A stretch of 64,000 nt of DNA from Paenibacillus aceris (GCF_017874035.1 NZ_JAGGKV010000002.1:248001-312000), one strand, 5' to 3'; counted from the stretch's first letter, positions 35,111-44,774 are shown. The notes: a model not told the origin generated them from the letters alone. Program-made: numbers and translations.

Positions 35111-36406
35111 TTAACCAATTAATTTGTCAAAGCACAGTTCAAACTCGCGTTTAATTTTTTCTTCATCCATCGTTAAGCATTCCCCTTTGCGAACAAGCCA
35201 TTTGCCATCGACACAGACATCAACAACATCCTTGGCGCATGCGGAGTAAACTACGTGAGAAACAAAATCTGTTTTTGGCAAGAAGTGCGGCTGATCGATA
35301 TCGAGCGCGATAAAGTCCGCTTTCATGCCTGGCTGCAGCAACCCGACGTTATCTAACCAAACGGATTCCGCCCCCATTTTCGTGCCCAGCAGGAGTGCCT
35401 CTGCCGCAGGTACAGCTAGCGGATCACCGGAAACGCCTTTGTGAATTAACGCAGCAAGTCTCATTTCTTCAAACATATCCAAATTATTGTTGGAAGCTGC
35501 TCCATCTGTCCCTAGCGATACTTTCACACCTGCGCGAAGCAGTTCCGGTACACGGGCAACGCCGCTTGCAAGCTTCAAGTTGCTGCCAGGATTGTGAGAA
35601 ACACGAACATCATACTGCTTAAGAACATTTATTTCTTCATCTGTTAAGTGCACGCCATGCGCTACGAGCGTTGGTCTGCTGAACACGCCGATTTTTTCTA
35701 AATGTGCAACCGGACGTAAACCATATTGATCCACATTGCCTTGAACCTCGCGGCTTGTCTCTGACATATGAGTATGAATCGGCAAATTCAAATCGTGGGC
35801 TGCCTGGACGATACGTTCAATGTAATCAGGTGGACATGTATAAGGTGCATGCGGAGACATCATCGTTGTAATTCTACCATTTGCAGAATCATGCCAGCTT
35901 TTCGCAAACTCAACAGCCTCATTCAGCTTAGCTGTCTGTACATCAGGCGGGCACAATCCGATTACACCGCGGGCAAGAACCCCGCGCATTCCTGATTCCT
36001 CTACAGCCTTTGCCACTTCATTCATATGGTCATACATATCAACGAAGGTTGTAGTTCCGCCTTTCATCATTTCCAGAATGGAGAGACTAGTCCCCCATTT
36101 TACATCCAACGCGCTAAATTTAGCTTCCATTGGCCACATTTTCTCTTCCAGCCAGATTTGCAGCGCTAAATCATCCCCATATCCTCTCAAAAGCGACATT
36201 GCAGCGTGCCCATGCGTATTAACGAGTCCTGGCATGTACAGCTTATTGGTTCCATCGATGACTTCATCGTAATTTTCCTTTGGTTCAGGAGCTTCTTCGC
36301 CGATATATGTAATAAGATCGCCCTCTATGACCATGCAGCCTTTAATCGATGATTTGCCTTTAATAGTAGTAATAAAATGGCCGTTCATAATTAATGTTTT
36401 TTTCAT
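35111..36406 (-). CDS. mtaD: 5-methylthioadenosine/S-adenosylhomocysteine deaminase-type amidohydrolase (431 aa)
   Basis: Metal-dependent amidohydrolase of the TRZ/ATZ group. Metal ligands are NTHGHAAMSLLRG (HxH), HTHMSETSREVQG, VAHGVHLTDEEI and LGTDGAASNNNLDM. These match enzymes that deaminate 5'-methylthioadenosine and S-adenosylhomocysteine to the inosyl derivatives. That would give the cell a second route for by-products of SAM use besides the mtn genes at 18-28 kb. Related families (chlorohydrolases, guanine deaminase) are less likely given PGLVNTHGHAAMSLLRGYGDD-type landmarks. It starts divergently from the phosphate transport pair. Confidence 0.85.
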   Translation of the reverse strand: MKKTLIMNGHFITTIKGKSSIKGCMVIEGDLITYIGEEAPEPKENYDEVIDGTNKLYMPGLVNTHGHAAMSLLRGYGDDLALQIWLEEKMWPMEAKFSALDVKWGTSLSILEMMKGGTTTFVDMYDHMNEVAKAVEESGMRGVLARGVIGLCPPDVQTAKLNEAVEFAKSWHDSANGRITTMMSPHAPYTCPPDYIERIVQAAHDLNLPIHTHMSETSREVQGNVDQYGLRPVAHLEKIGVFSRPTLVAHGVHLTDEEINVLKQYDVRVSHNPGSNLKLASGVARVPELLRAGVKVSLGTDGAASNNNLDMFEEMRLAALIHKGVSGDPLAVPAAEALLLGTKMGAESVWLDNVGLLQPGMKADFIALDIDQPHFLPKTDFVSHVVYSACAKDVVDVCVDGKWLVRKGECLTMDEEKIKREFELCFDKLIG

Positions 36407-36496
36407 ACTAAAAAACCCTCTCTATGCTCATTCTAAGTTAAACACTGCTTTTTAAACTTTACATCTTCAAGCTTGTAAAATCAAGGAAGCCTGTCA

Positions 36497-36513
36497 TGTT
36501 AAGAAAATGTAAA
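36497..36513 (-). promoter_or_regulatory. Possible PhoP-box-like half-site pair
   Basis: On the minus strand TTTACA, five bases, TTAACA matches the spacing and sequence of two PhoP half-sites (TTHACA-N5 repeats). It lies in the gap between mtaD and the divergent DUF47-pit pair, about 140 bases before the latter. Two half-sites in A/T-rich DNA are easily met by chance. Confidence 0.25.
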
Positions 36514-36650
36514 ATGTCACGGAATTTTGGTTGCTTTCGGTCCAATTATTATGATATTTTTATCTTCGTGAGTTTTTTCTACAATTTGGTCTGTTTATCT
36601 CATAAATTCGATCAAAATCTTGTACATATAGTAAAAACTAGGAGGCTAAT

Positions 36651-37277
36651 ATGACAACATTATTCACAAAAAAGAATGAAGTAGATTTCTTGCAACTGCT
36701 CATCCGCGCCGCAGAGAATGCACTTCAAACTGCTCAGCTGTTTCGCACAGCCATGATGGGTGATAAACCCCCTGTAGACTACGTGAAGGCGATTCACGAT
36801 TTAGAACATGCAGGTGACTCGATTACCCACGAAATTTTTAAAGGATTGAACAAGGTTTTCATTACGCCGATCGATCGTGAGGACATCATGGTTCTTGCCT
36901 CCAAAGTGGATGATGTCACCGATGGAATTGAAGCTACAATCGCCCGGTTTGACTACCTGAACGTCTCGCATACAGATTCTTATATGAAAGACTTCTCGGC
37001 TGTCATCGTTGATTCCTGCCAACATATGCTTGATGCCTTCAAACTGCTTGCGAAGAAGAAATATATGCAGATTCCTGAGCACACCGTTGCTATTAACTCC
37101 CTCGAAAATGATGGCGATCGCTTAATGCGTGAAGGAATTCGCCAAATCTTCATCACTCGCAAAGACCCCTATGAGGACTTTAAATTGAAAGAAATTTACG
37201 AGCGCTTGGAAGAAACAACAGACGCTTGCGAAGACGTAGCCAATATCCTAGACAGCGTAGTACTTCGTTATTCATAA
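36651..37277 (+). CDS. DUF47/PhoU-like accessory protein of a PiT transporter (208 aa)
   Basis: All-helical protein of the DUF47 (Pit accessory, YkaA-like) family. It has EHAGDSITHEIFKGLNKVFITPIDREDI (as HDLEHAGDSITHEI and FITPIDREDIMVLASKVDD), followed by the pseudo-repeat NSLENDGDRLMREGI and IYERLEETTDACEDVANIL. Like PhoU it carries acidic clusters that likely bind metal. It is 62 bases upstream of the PiT transporter, the usual pairing, and probably modulates it. TAGGAGG lies upstream of the ATG. Confidence 0.93.
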   Translation: MTTLFTKKNEVDFLQLLIRAAENALQTAQLFRTAMMGDKPPVDYVKAIHDLEHAGDSITHEIFKGLNKVFITPIDREDIMVLASKVDDVTDGIEATIARFDYLNVSHTDSYMKDFSAVIVDSCQHMLDAFKLLAKKKYMQIPEHTVAINSLENDGDRLMREGIRQIFITRKDPYEDFKLKEIYERLEETTDACEDVANILDSVVLRYS

Positions 37278-37339
37278 GACTTTTGTGGTCCATGCATACG
37301 AAGATCGTTTTCCGAATGGAAAGCTCTTAGGAGGAAATC

Positions 37340-38341
37340 ATGTTAACTTATTTAATCGTTATCGTTGCACTAGCCTTACTCTTTGATTTCATTAATGGAT
37401 TTCACGATACAGCCAACGCGATCGCGACTTCTATCTCTACTCGCGCGCTTAGTCCTCGGGTAGCAATCGCTATGGCAGCTACTCTTAACTTTATTGGGGC
37501 GATGGTTTCCTCGAAAGTTGCGAAAACCGTTGGTGGAAGCATTGCCAACCCTGCCAAAATTGAGAACGGCGTTGAAATCGTGATTGCTGCCCTGCTTGCA
37601 GCCATTATATGGAACCTGCTAACATGGTATCTCGCTATTCCTTCTTCCTCTTCTCACACGCTGCTCGGCGCTCTGGCCGGTGCGGTTATCGCTGGAGCTG
37701 GAGTACATTCAGTAAACTGGAGCGGCTTTACACAGATCATTATCATTTTGATTCTGTCTCCTATCATTGCCTTCGCACTTGGTTACGTCATTATGATCTT
37801 GATCAAATATATTGTGATATGGTCCGGAAATAAATCGAGATCCAAGCTCAACCGCGTTTTCCGGACCTTGCAGATCCTCTCTGCAGGCTTACTTTCTTAC
37901 TCGCATGGCGGAAATGATGCACAGAAAGCAATGGGAATTATCGTGTTTGGTCTGGTTGCTGCCGGTGTGCAAACGGATTTGAATGTCCCCCTCTGGGTAA
38001 AGATTTCAGCGGCATTGGCAATGGGTCTTGGCACCTCGATCGGCGGATGGAAAATCATTAAAACCGTATCCGGTAAAATTGTTAAAATTGAGCCGATTAA
38101 CGGTTTTGCATCGGACCTGACATCGTCACTCGTCATTCAGTTCTCGACCCATATCGGTAAACCATTGTCAACAACTCATGTTATCTCCTCGGCCATTATC
38201 GGGACAGGCAGTGTTATGCGTTTCCATGAAGTTCAGTGGGGAACCGTCAGCCGCATGCTGATCACATGGGTAATTACGATTCCGATCTCTATCGCGCTTG
38301 CCTACTCGATTTACTTCCTTATATTCAGACTTATCTTCTAA
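37340..38341 (+). CDS. pit: PiT-family inorganic phosphate transporter (333 aa)
   Basis: Low-affinity metal-phosphate symporter in the cytoplasmic membrane. The two inverted family signatures are GFHDTANAIATSISTRAL (about residues 20-37) and SHGGNDAQKAMGIIVFG (about 190-206). About ten hydrophobic helices are visible. The paired accessory gene lies upstream and a strong terminator follows. AGGAGG precedes the ATG. Confidence 0.95.
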   Translation: MLTYLIVIVALALLFDFINGFHDTANAIATSISTRALSPRVAIAMAATLNFIGAMVSSKVAKTVGGSIANPAKIENGVEIVIAALLAAIIWNLLTWYLAIPSSSSHTLLGALAGAVIAGAGVHSVNWSGFTQIIIILILSPIIAFALGYVIMILIKYIVIWSGNKSRSKLNRVFRTLQILSAGLLSYSHGGNDAQKAMGIIVFGLVAAGVQTDLNVPLWVKISAALAMGLGTSIGGWKIIKTVSGKIVKIEPINGFASDLTSSLVIQFSTHIGKPLSTTHVISSAIIGTGSVMRFHEVQWGTVSRMLITWVITIPISIALAYSIYFLIFRLIF

Positions 38342-38349
38342 AGAAAAAC

Positions 38350-38395
38350 AAAAAGAACCTGGCCATTGTTACATGAGCCAGGTTCTTTATTTTTA
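38350..38395. terminator. Bidirectional terminator between pit and rex
   Basis: AAAGAACCTGGC and GCCAGGTTCTTT are perfect 12-base arms with flanking A- and T-runs, located between convergent genes. Confidence 0.95.
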
Positions 38396-38397
38396 AT

Positions 38398-39018
38398 CTA
38401 ATCCAGATAATAGGCCAAGCTTTGCAATTCCGTTGTAAAGTCTGCATAATGCACTCTAACTTCAGACGGAACCTTGATGATGACAGGAGCGAAGTTCAGT
38501 ATAGCTTCAATGCCGCAGTCTACGAACTGATTGGCCACATTTTGAGCCTCGTCCGCAGGCACTGTAATGATGCCAATACGAACACCTAGCTCCGATAAAA
38601 CAGCTTTCATCTCGCCCATCGGTTGAACCTTCAGATTATTGATGGTCTCCCCTGCTTTACTGGGCATAGCATCGAATACAGCGACAATTTTCATATCGTT
38701 TCGCAAATAAGTATTATAATTGCACAATGCGCGGCCAAGATTTCCCGCTCCGACTAGAGCGACTTGAATATGCCGGTCAAGCTTGAGAATCTGTCTAATC
38801 TTCTCGATCAAGTAGGCGATATCATAACCGATGCCCTTTTTACCGAACTCCCCGAAATAGGCCAAATCCTTACGAATCTGAGCAGGATTCAAATCAAGCT
38901 TTTGACCCAAATCCTGCGAGGATACCGTTGCCACATTTTTCATGGCAAGCTCGTTCAGAAAACGAAGGTAGATGGGCAGCCTGCGAACAACCGCCTCTGA
39001 TATTTTTTGTGATTTCAT
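38398..39018 (-). CDS. rex: Redox-sensing transcriptional repressor Rex
   Basis: NADH/NAD+-responsive repressor of fermentative and respiratory genes. It has an N-terminal winged helix (about 1-80: RLPIYLRFLNEL, SSQDLGQKLDLNPAQIRKDLAYFGEFGKKGIGY as landmarks LGQKLDLNPAQIRKDL and FGEFGKKGIGYD) and a Rossmann domain with VALVGAGNLGRAL. The start is ATG 39018 behind GGGGAGG; this gives 206 residues and an ATGA overlap with dinG. No clear Rex operator was spotted in the window, although ackA is a typical kind of target. Confidence 0.96.
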   Translation of the reverse strand: MKSQKISEAVVRRLPIYLRFLNELAMKNVATVSSQDLGQKLDLNPAQIRKDLAYFGEFGKKGIGYDIAYLIEKIRQILKLDRHIQVALVGAGNLGRALCNYNTYLRNDMKIVAVFDAMPSKAGETINNLKVQPMGEMKAVLSELGVRIGIITVPADEAQNVANQFVDCGIEAILNFAPVIIKVPSEVRVHYADFTTELQSLAYYLD

Positions 39019-41891
39019 TTCTGCGCCTCCCCCATCCACTGCTCAATCCTTGTTAACATTTGTTCGGTTTTCATATGTTCTATTTTGGGTCCGGGCAGTG
39101 AATAGAGGAAATGCTTGCCATAAAAGGTTTCAATAACGCGGGTATCATAAATAATCACAATGCCTTTATCCGAAGCGCGCCTTACAAGCCGGCCAAAGCC
39201 TTGTTTGAAGCGAATGACCGCCTGAGGCACGGAAAATTTCATAAACGGGTTTTCGTTGCGCTTTTTGATATTTTCGCATTTGGCTTCAACGAGCGGATGA
39301 TTCGGAGGTTGAAACGGCAAACGAATAATAGCCAAACAGCTTAGCGCGTCGCCTGGGATGTCAACACCTTCCCAGAATGAGCTAGTGCCCAGCAGGACGC
39401 ACATTTTGTTATCTTGGAACATACGGGTAAGCTTGCTGCGATTGCCGCTGTCAACCCCTTGACCGAGCACTGTAATGCCGTACGGCTTCAAATAGTCTTT
39501 CATCCCGGCGTAAATCTGCTTAAGCATCCGATTCGAAGTAAACAAAATGAGCATTCGGCCTTTGGTCACGATAGCTACATCACTGAGCGATTCAATGAGC
39601 GACGCGATGAAAACAGGATCGCCGGCTCCTTTAATCGTCGGAAAATCCCTAGGGATGACCACCAAAGCTTGCTCCCGATAATTAAACGGGGAAGGCAGCT
39701 GAACCGTTTTGAGCTTGCCGCTCTCTTCATCTTGCGGGATAACCAGCCCCAACTGATCGGCTGAATACTGGAATGACTTATTCACGGACAAGGTCGCTGA
39801 TGTCATGATAATGCTGTCTTTGGTCTCAAAGAAATGCTGCTGAAGCAAGCCGCTCACATCGGTCGGAACCGAGATAAGCTGAAGCGATTTCGCTTTCGCA
39901 TAGGTCCCCGCTTCCATCCAGTATACATAGCCTTCATCCGCCATTTTCATAAAGAAGTGCAGCGCATCCCGATGCTCATACAGCTCTTTCACAGTCCCGT
40001 TAAGGTCCGTAACTAAGCCTTGAACGCCAAAAACCTCCTGATGCTCCTTCACATCGCTCAACAATTTATCCAGCGTGCGAAGCAAATCATTCGCATTCAA
40101 ATAAATATTATCTTCCATAGTCATCAGCTCGTGCCAATTGTCAGGCAATGTCTCTGGCTTCATTCGCAACACATAGGTGGAATTCTCCGTTTGAGACGGA
40201 TCGCTTCTGGATGTGAGAAGCTCATAGAGCAATTCGCTTAGCCGTTCCCAATCTTCTTTCATTTGCACTATTTTTGGGAAAAGACTATCGATCGAGTGAC
40301 TCCATACTGCTGCACGCTCCTGCTGCTCATCTGATTTCTGCAGACGAAACCTCAGCATCGGTAATTGACCGCTTCTATTGTCTTTGTATAGCCAAGTTAA
40401 CGAATGATACATCGCAGAGGAGTGTAGTTCAATTCCCAAATGTTTGGAGGCTACTTCCTCAAAATGATGTGCCTCATCAATCACAAGGTGCTTGTAAGCC
40501 GGCAGAAGGCGGTTCTCCGCTTTCATATCTGTGAACAGGAGGGAATGGTTCGTGATGATCACATCAGCCGTATTGGCGTCATTGCGGGCGCGGTGATAGA
40601 AGCATTTTTTGTACCATGGACACATGCGATTCAAGCAAGAGTCCGTATCACTGGCAACGGAGTACCAGAATTGAGCGCCTTTATTCCCAAAATGCAGCTC
40701 TTCTTCATCTCCGTGCTCCGTCTCGCTTAGCCACACCACCATTTGTGCAGCTGTTATCGGGTCTTCTTTGCCATTCTCATAGTCACGTGTTGTCAGCTTC
40801 GTCTCAAACTTGCGCAAGCATAAGTAATGGCTTCTCCCTTTGAGCACCGCGGCTTTGAACGGCACAGGAAATATTTCTTTAAGAAGCGGGATATCGCGCT
40901 CCCTGAGCTGCTCCTGCAGATTGATGGTGTGCGTGGAAACCACCACTTTTTTCTCATACTTGATGCCATAATAGAGAGCCGGGATCAAATACCCAAGTGA
41001 TTTCCCGGTGCCCGTTCCCGCCTCAATCATCAAATGCTGATCGTGCTCCAGGGATTTCTCCACTTCGTAGATCATCTGCTCTTGAGATTCCCGTTCTTCA
41101 AAGATCTCGAACTTTTGCTGAAGAGCCGTCTTTAAGCCTGTTTGAAAATGTTTAAAAGATGGCCCTAACCCATCTTCATCCGAAACCGAGCGGATATCCT
41201 CCTCATCGCCCCAATCCGTGACATTCAGCGTAAACTGGCGGAAATAACGGTTCGTATCCGTATCAACACTCGTAATCGACTCTTTATATAGACATATTTC
41301 TTCCAAAAACCAACCTAAATCGCTGGAGTTATTTTCAAAAATATGCTGTAACCTCTGAACCGTAAGCAGAGGAAGACCTAACAGCCTTTCCAAACAAATA
41401 ATCCAAATCTCCGCTGTAACCTCCGCGTCACTATCGGCTTGATGCGGTCTTTCATGATCAAGACCAAATAGACCGGCTACCATGCCAAGTTGAAGACTGG
41501 AAATGGATGGAAACAATATGCGCAGCATATCCATCGTATCCAGCACTCGGCCTGAAAATGGCGGGTATCCGGTTTTTGTCAGCCCCTTTTGCAAAAAGGA
41601 AAGGTCAAAAGCAGCATGGTGAGCGACTAGCACGCAGTCAAACAATAGTGGAAACATATCCGACATCACTTGATCAAGCGTGGGAGCATCCGCTACCATC
41701 TCATCCGTAATGCCCGTAAGTGTTGTAATGGAAGAAGGTATACCAATCCCTGGTTTGACCAGAGAAGTATACCTGTCGATAATTTGAAATTGATCTATAA
41801 TGACCAGTCCAACCTGGATGATTTCATCCGCAGGCTGACTTCCTGTCGTTTCAAAATCCAAAACTGCAAATTTCATGACGTGTATCTTCAA
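39015..41891 (-). CDS. dinG: DinG-family helicase with N-terminal DEDD exonuclease domain
   Basis: A 958-residue protein. An N-terminal DnaQ-like 3'-5' exonuclease domain (about 5-175: FAVLDFETTG, AHHAAFDLSFL, HQADSDAEVTAEI) is fused to an XPD-like superfamily 2 helicase. The helicase has Walker A EAGTGTGKS, DEAH box VIDEAHHFEE, TSATL, SFWEGVDIPGD and QGFGRLVRR. Between the first helicase motifs are four cysteines (LCLRKF, then C-x4-C-x5-C in CLNRMCPWYKKC) in the same spacing as the iron-sulfur cluster of E. coli DinG. The start is either TTG 41891 or ATG 41876; the latter directly precedes the conserved core. It is co-transcribed with rex through a 4-base overlap. Confidence 0.93.
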   Translation of the reverse strand: MKIHVMKFAVLDFETTGSQPADEIIQVGLVIIDQFQIIDRYTSLVKPGIGIPSSITTLTGITDEMVADAPTLDQVMSDMFPLLFDCVLVAHHAAFDLSFLQKGLTKTGYPPFSGRVLDTMDMLRILFPSISSLQLGMVAGLFGLDHERPHQADSDAEVTAEIWIICLERLLGLPLLTVQRLQHIFENNSSDLGWFLEEICLYKESITSVDTDTNRYFRQFTLNVTDWGDEEDIRSVSDEDGLGPSFKHFQTGLKTALQQKFEIFEERESQEQMIYEVEKSLEHDQHLMIEAGTGTGKSLGYLIPALYYGIKYEKKVVVSTHTINLQEQLRERDIPLLKEIFPVPFKAAVLKGRSHYLCLRKFETKLTTRDYENGKEDPITAAQMVVWLSETEHGDEEELHFGNKGAQFWYSVASDTDSCLNRMCPWYKKCFYHRARNDANTADVIITNHSLLFTDMKAENRLLPAYKHLVIDEAHHFEEVASKHLGIELHSSAMYHSLTWLYKDNRSGQLPMLRFRLQKSDEQQERAAVWSHSIDSLFPKIVQMKEDWERLSELLYELLTSRSDPSQTENSTYVLRMKPETLPDNWHELMTMEDNIYLNANDLLRTLDKLLSDVKEHQEVFGVQGLVTDLNGTVKELYEHRDALHFFMKMADEGYVYWMEAGTYAKAKSLQLISVPTDVSGLLQQHFFETKDSIIMTSATLSVNKSFQYSADQLGLVIPQDEESGKLKTVQLPSPFNYREQALVVIPRDFPTIKGAGDPVFIASLIESLSDVAIVTKGRMLILFTSNRMLKQIYAGMKDYLKPYGITVLGQGVDSGNRSKLTRMFQDNKMCVLLGTSSFWEGVDIPGDALSCLAIIRLPFQPPNHPLVEAKCENIKKRNENPFMKFSVPQAVIRFKQGFGRLVRRASDKGIVIIYDTRVIETFYGKHFLYSLPGPKIEHMKTEQMLTRIEQWMGEAQK

Positions 41892-41966
41892 TCCCTTCGT
41901 CCTGCACTTCTCCTAGCATACCAAATCTTATTAGGAAAAGGGAATACCTAGTTCGTCACTTTGGTT

Positions 41967-42560
41967 TTAGGATTCGTCCAGATTGATGAGCGGCTCCATA
42001 CATGACGGGTCGGTATGATACGCTTTTTGAAAATATTCAAACGCTTTTTCCATGTTGTGATTTTGAACCTGTATGCATCCCATAGCATTGTAAGAAATGG
42101 CCTTCATCTTCGAATTGTCGGTTAAGGGCAGCAGGAATTTGAAGTGCTGATACGCTTCTCCAAACTCCCCTTTGCGCAAATGCCCCATCGCCAAATAAAT
42201 TCTTGCCAACAAGAAATCAGGCTGTCTTTGAATCAATACCTCGAACTCTTTGATCGCTTGATCATACATATAAAGCTTGTAGTACCCTTGGCCGCGAACG
42301 AATTCATCCGTTTGCTTCCCAGACAGATCGAGATCCATCAGTTCTTTATGAAGGGTTTGGGTACTGATCGGCACGGCCCCATAAAACTTTCCCAGTTTCT
42401 CCTCAAAAAGCAGCCATGCCTCGATGAACTCATCGCTCATCGTCTTCAACACTTGTAGTTGCTCGTCAAGCTCCGCTTTTTTCTCCACATCACTATTCGG
42501 ATATTCCTTTTGGATTTCTTCCAAAACCTCGTTCATTGTGGAAAATAAATGCTTAAACAT
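41967..42560 (-). CDS. TPR-repeat protein (197 aa)
   Basis: Not a named protein. A helical N-terminal half with EEIQKEYPNSDVEKKAELDEQ is followed by three tetratricopeptide repeats (about 95-190), including YDQAIKEFEVLIQRQPDFLLARIYLA (as YDQAIKEFEVLI and QPDFLLARIYLAMG) and MEKAFEYFQKAYHTDP. It is likely a cytoplasmic protein-interaction scaffold. The start is ATG 42560 after AAAGGTGG; the in-frame GTG at 42572 overlaps that ribosome site. It lies between dinG and panD on the same strand. Confidence 0.8.
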   Translation of the reverse strand: MFKHLFSTMNEVLEEIQKEYPNSDVEKKAELDEQLQVLKTMSDEFIEAWLLFEEKLGKFYGAVPISTQTLHKELMDLDLSGKQTDEFVRGQGYYKLYMYDQAIKEFEVLIQRQPDFLLARIYLAMGHLRKGEFGEAYQHFKFLLPLTDNSKMKAISYNAMGCIQVQNHNMEKAFEYFQKAYHTDPSCMEPLINLDES

Positions 42561-42639
42561 TTGGCATCCCACCTTTGCTTCGAAAGCTTATCCTCATTCT
42601 TTGTAAACAGAGCCGATTTCATGCATGGAAGTCGCCATC

Positions 42640-43023
42640 TTAAAGGATGGTGGAATGCTCTTCCGCTTTGAGCAATTGCGCTACTTTATTGTTAGTCCCC
42701 ATGATCGCGACAGTTGGTTGATGTTTCTTAGCTTCCTCGTCAGTCATCATGGCATACGAAATAATAATGACCGTATCTCCAGTCTGAACTAAACGGGCCG
42801 CGGCGCCGTTCAAACAAATGACCCCTGTCCCGCGGGGACCGGGAATAATATAAGTTTCCAGGCGTGCGCCGTTGTTGTTGTTCACAATTTGCACTTTCTC
42901 ATTCGGCAGCATATCGACGAGCTCGAGCAAGTCTTCATCAATCGTAATGCTCCCGATATAGTTCAAATTCGCTTCCGTTACGGTAGCGCGGTGAATCTTG
43001 GCTTTCATCATCGTGCGAAACAT
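42640..43023 (-). CDS. panD: Aspartate 1-decarboxylase proenzyme
   Basis: Makes beta-alanine for pantothenate. The 127 residues start [15 protein letters not shown]; the self-cleavage site that yields the pyruvoyl group is Gly24-Ser25 in NYIGSITID. Other conserved parts are Lys9, ETYIIPG and [12 protein letters not shown]. The start is ATG 43023, with GAGGA about 9 bases upstream; an in-frame GTG at 43032 overlaps the panC stop and is less likely. It is last in panB-panC-panD. Confidence 0.97.
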   Translation of the reverse strand: MFRTMMKAKIHRATVTEANLNYIGSITIDEDLLELVDMLPNEKVQIVNNNNGARLETYIIPGPRGTGVICLNGAAARLVQTGDTVIIISYAMMTDEEAKKHQPTVAIMGTNNKVAQLLKAEEHSTIL

Positions 43024-43028
43024 AAACT

Positions 43029-43910
43029 TCACTTCCTCAATTGTATAATGACATTATCGATTAGACGTGTTTTACCGAATTTAACGGCAAGAGCAATAAT
43101 AATGGAATCGATATGATGGCTGTTTTCAAATGGTTCTAAGGTCGGGAAAGTAAGGACCTGCGCATAATCAATGACAGCCAAAGGCGCGGTCGCAATATGG
43201 CTGCTTACGAGACTCTCAAGTTCATTTGTTGTGAAATTGATTCGAGATTGTACGAATTCCTTCGCTTTATCCAACGATTGCGAAAGAACTAATGCTTGCT
43301 TCCGCTCTTCCTCTGTCAGATACACATTGCGTGAACTCATGGCAAGGCCATCCTTTTCACGCAGGGTTGGACATGGGACAACTTCAACGCCTAGATTCAA
43401 ATCCTTCACCATCTGCTCAATCACCGCAACCTGCTGTGCGTCTTTGAGGCCAAAGAAAGCTTGGTCAGGCTGTACGATATGAAACAACTTGCTTACGACT
43501 GTCGCAACACCGTCAAAATGGCCGGGGCGCGACGCTCCGCAAAGCCGTGATGTAAGACCCGTCACACTTACGTTAGTGCGTATTGGAGTCGGATACATTT
43601 CACTTACAGAGGGCATAAAAACAAGATCAGCGCCGGCCGCTTCAGCAACCTGAAGATCTCGCTCCGCGTTGCGCGGATACCGTTCGAAATCTTCTCCTGG
43701 GCCGAACTGAATCGGATTGACAAAAATGCTTAATACAACAAGTCCGCTCTGGGACCGGGCTTTGCGCAGCAAACTGGCATGGCCTTCGTGCAAAAATCCC
43801 ATCGTAGGTACAAACCCTACTGATTCATCATTGTTGCGCCGGTACTCTTTAATGCGAGAACGCAAATCGGCAATCGAATGAATCACTTCCATGGTGTGGA
43901 TCGTATTCAT
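43029..43910 (-). CDS. panC: Pantoate-beta-alanine ligase (pantothenate synthetase)
   Basis: ATP-dependent condensation of pantoate and beta-alanine. The 293 residues have the nucleotidyltransferase HIGH-like motif [34 protein letters not shown] (as [13 protein letters not shown]), [27 protein letters not shown] and the KMSKS-like [14 protein letters not shown] lies 12 bases before the ATG, and panB ends 9 bases upstream. Confidence 0.97.
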   Translation of the reverse strand: MNTIHTMEVIHSIADLRSRIKEYRRNNDESVGFVPTMGFLHEGHASLLRKARSQSGLVVLSIFVNPIQFGPGEDFERYPRNAERDLQVAEAAGADLVFMPSVSEMYPTPIRTNVSVTGLTSRLCGASRPGHFDGVATVVSKLFHIVQPDQAFFGLKDAQQVAVIEQMVKDLNLGVEVVPCPTLREKDGLAMSSRNVYLTEEERKQALVLSQSLDKAKEFVQSRINFTTNELESLVSSHIATAPLAVIDYAQVLTFPTLEPFENSHHIDSIIIALAVKFGKTRLIDNVIIQLRK

Positions 43911-43919
43911 GGCCGCTCA

Positions 43920-44774
43920 CTACTCCTTATCGCCGTACAAGTATTGAACTACATCGTTATCCATATGAAACGTATTTTCCGGCGCCGGGAACTCCCGCGC
44001 TTTCACTTCTTTTACATATTCGCTAATGCCTGCACGAATAGTTTCCCCGATATTCGCATAACTTTTTACAAACTTTCTGGGAGCACTGTCAGAACCATAC
44101 TGAAGAAGATCGTGGTAGACAAGCACCTGACCGTCGCAATGAACGCCTGAACCAATCCCAATCGTCGGAATCGACAGCTGCTTGGTGATCCATTCGGCCA
44201 GTTCATCTGTGACCAGCTCCAGAACGATTGCGAATGCTCCCGCTTCTTCAATGGCTTTGGCATCGCTGAGCAGCTTTTCCGCTTGCTCCGAACTGCGGCC
44301 TTGTACGCGGAAACCGCCAAGCTGGTGAACCGATTGCGGGGTAAGACCAAGATGTCCGATAACGGGAACGCCTGCCTCTGTAATAGCTTTGACGGTTGCC
44401 GCTATCTCCGCTCCGCCTTCGAGCTTCACCGCTTTGGCTCCCCCCTCTTGCATTAACCGGGCGACGCCTTTAAGGGTTGTGTCAAGGCTTCCATGATACG
44501 TAAAGAATGGCATATCCGCAACGATAAACGTATTCGAAGCCCCGCGTACCGCCGCCCGTGTATGATAAACCATATCATCGAGCGTCACAGGCAACGTCGA
44601 ATCATACCCGAGTACAACGTTGCCTAGTGAATCTCCTACGAGGATCACATCAATTCCTGCTTCCTCCGACAACCGGGCAGACGGGTAATCATAAGCGGTT
44701 ACCATCGTAATAGGCACGCCATCTTGCTTCATTTTTCTCATTCTGGCTGTTGTAAGCGGCTTTCGCTTTTCCAT
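43920..44774 (-). CDS. panB: 3-methyl-2-oxobutanoate hydroxymethyltransferase
   Basis: First step of pantothenate synthesis, transferring a hydroxymethyl group from methylene-tetrahydrofolate. The 284 residues form a TIM barrel with MVTAYDYPSARL, VGDSLGNVVLGYDSTLPVT as landmarks VGDSLGNVVLGY and STLPVTLDDM, VKLEGG, PVIGHLGLTPQS and IGIGSG. It is first of panBCD. A leader with alternative hairpins and a terminator precedes it, the terminator ending about 27 bases before the ATG, so expression is probably attenuated. Confidence 0.97.
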   Translation of the reverse strand: MEKRKPLTTARMRKMKQDGVPITMVTAYDYPSARLSEEAGIDVILVGDSLGNVVLGYDSTLPVTLDDMVYHTRAAVRGASNTFIVADMPFFTYHGSLDTTLKGVARLMQEGGAKAVKLEGGAEIAATVKAITEAGVPVIGHLGLTPQSVHQLGGFRVQGRSSEQAEKLLSDAKAIEEAGAFAIVLELVTDELAEWITKQLSIPTIGIGSGVHCDGQVLVYHDLLQYGSDSAPRKFVKSYANIGETIRAGISEYVKEVKAREFPAPENTFHMDNDVVQYLYGDKE

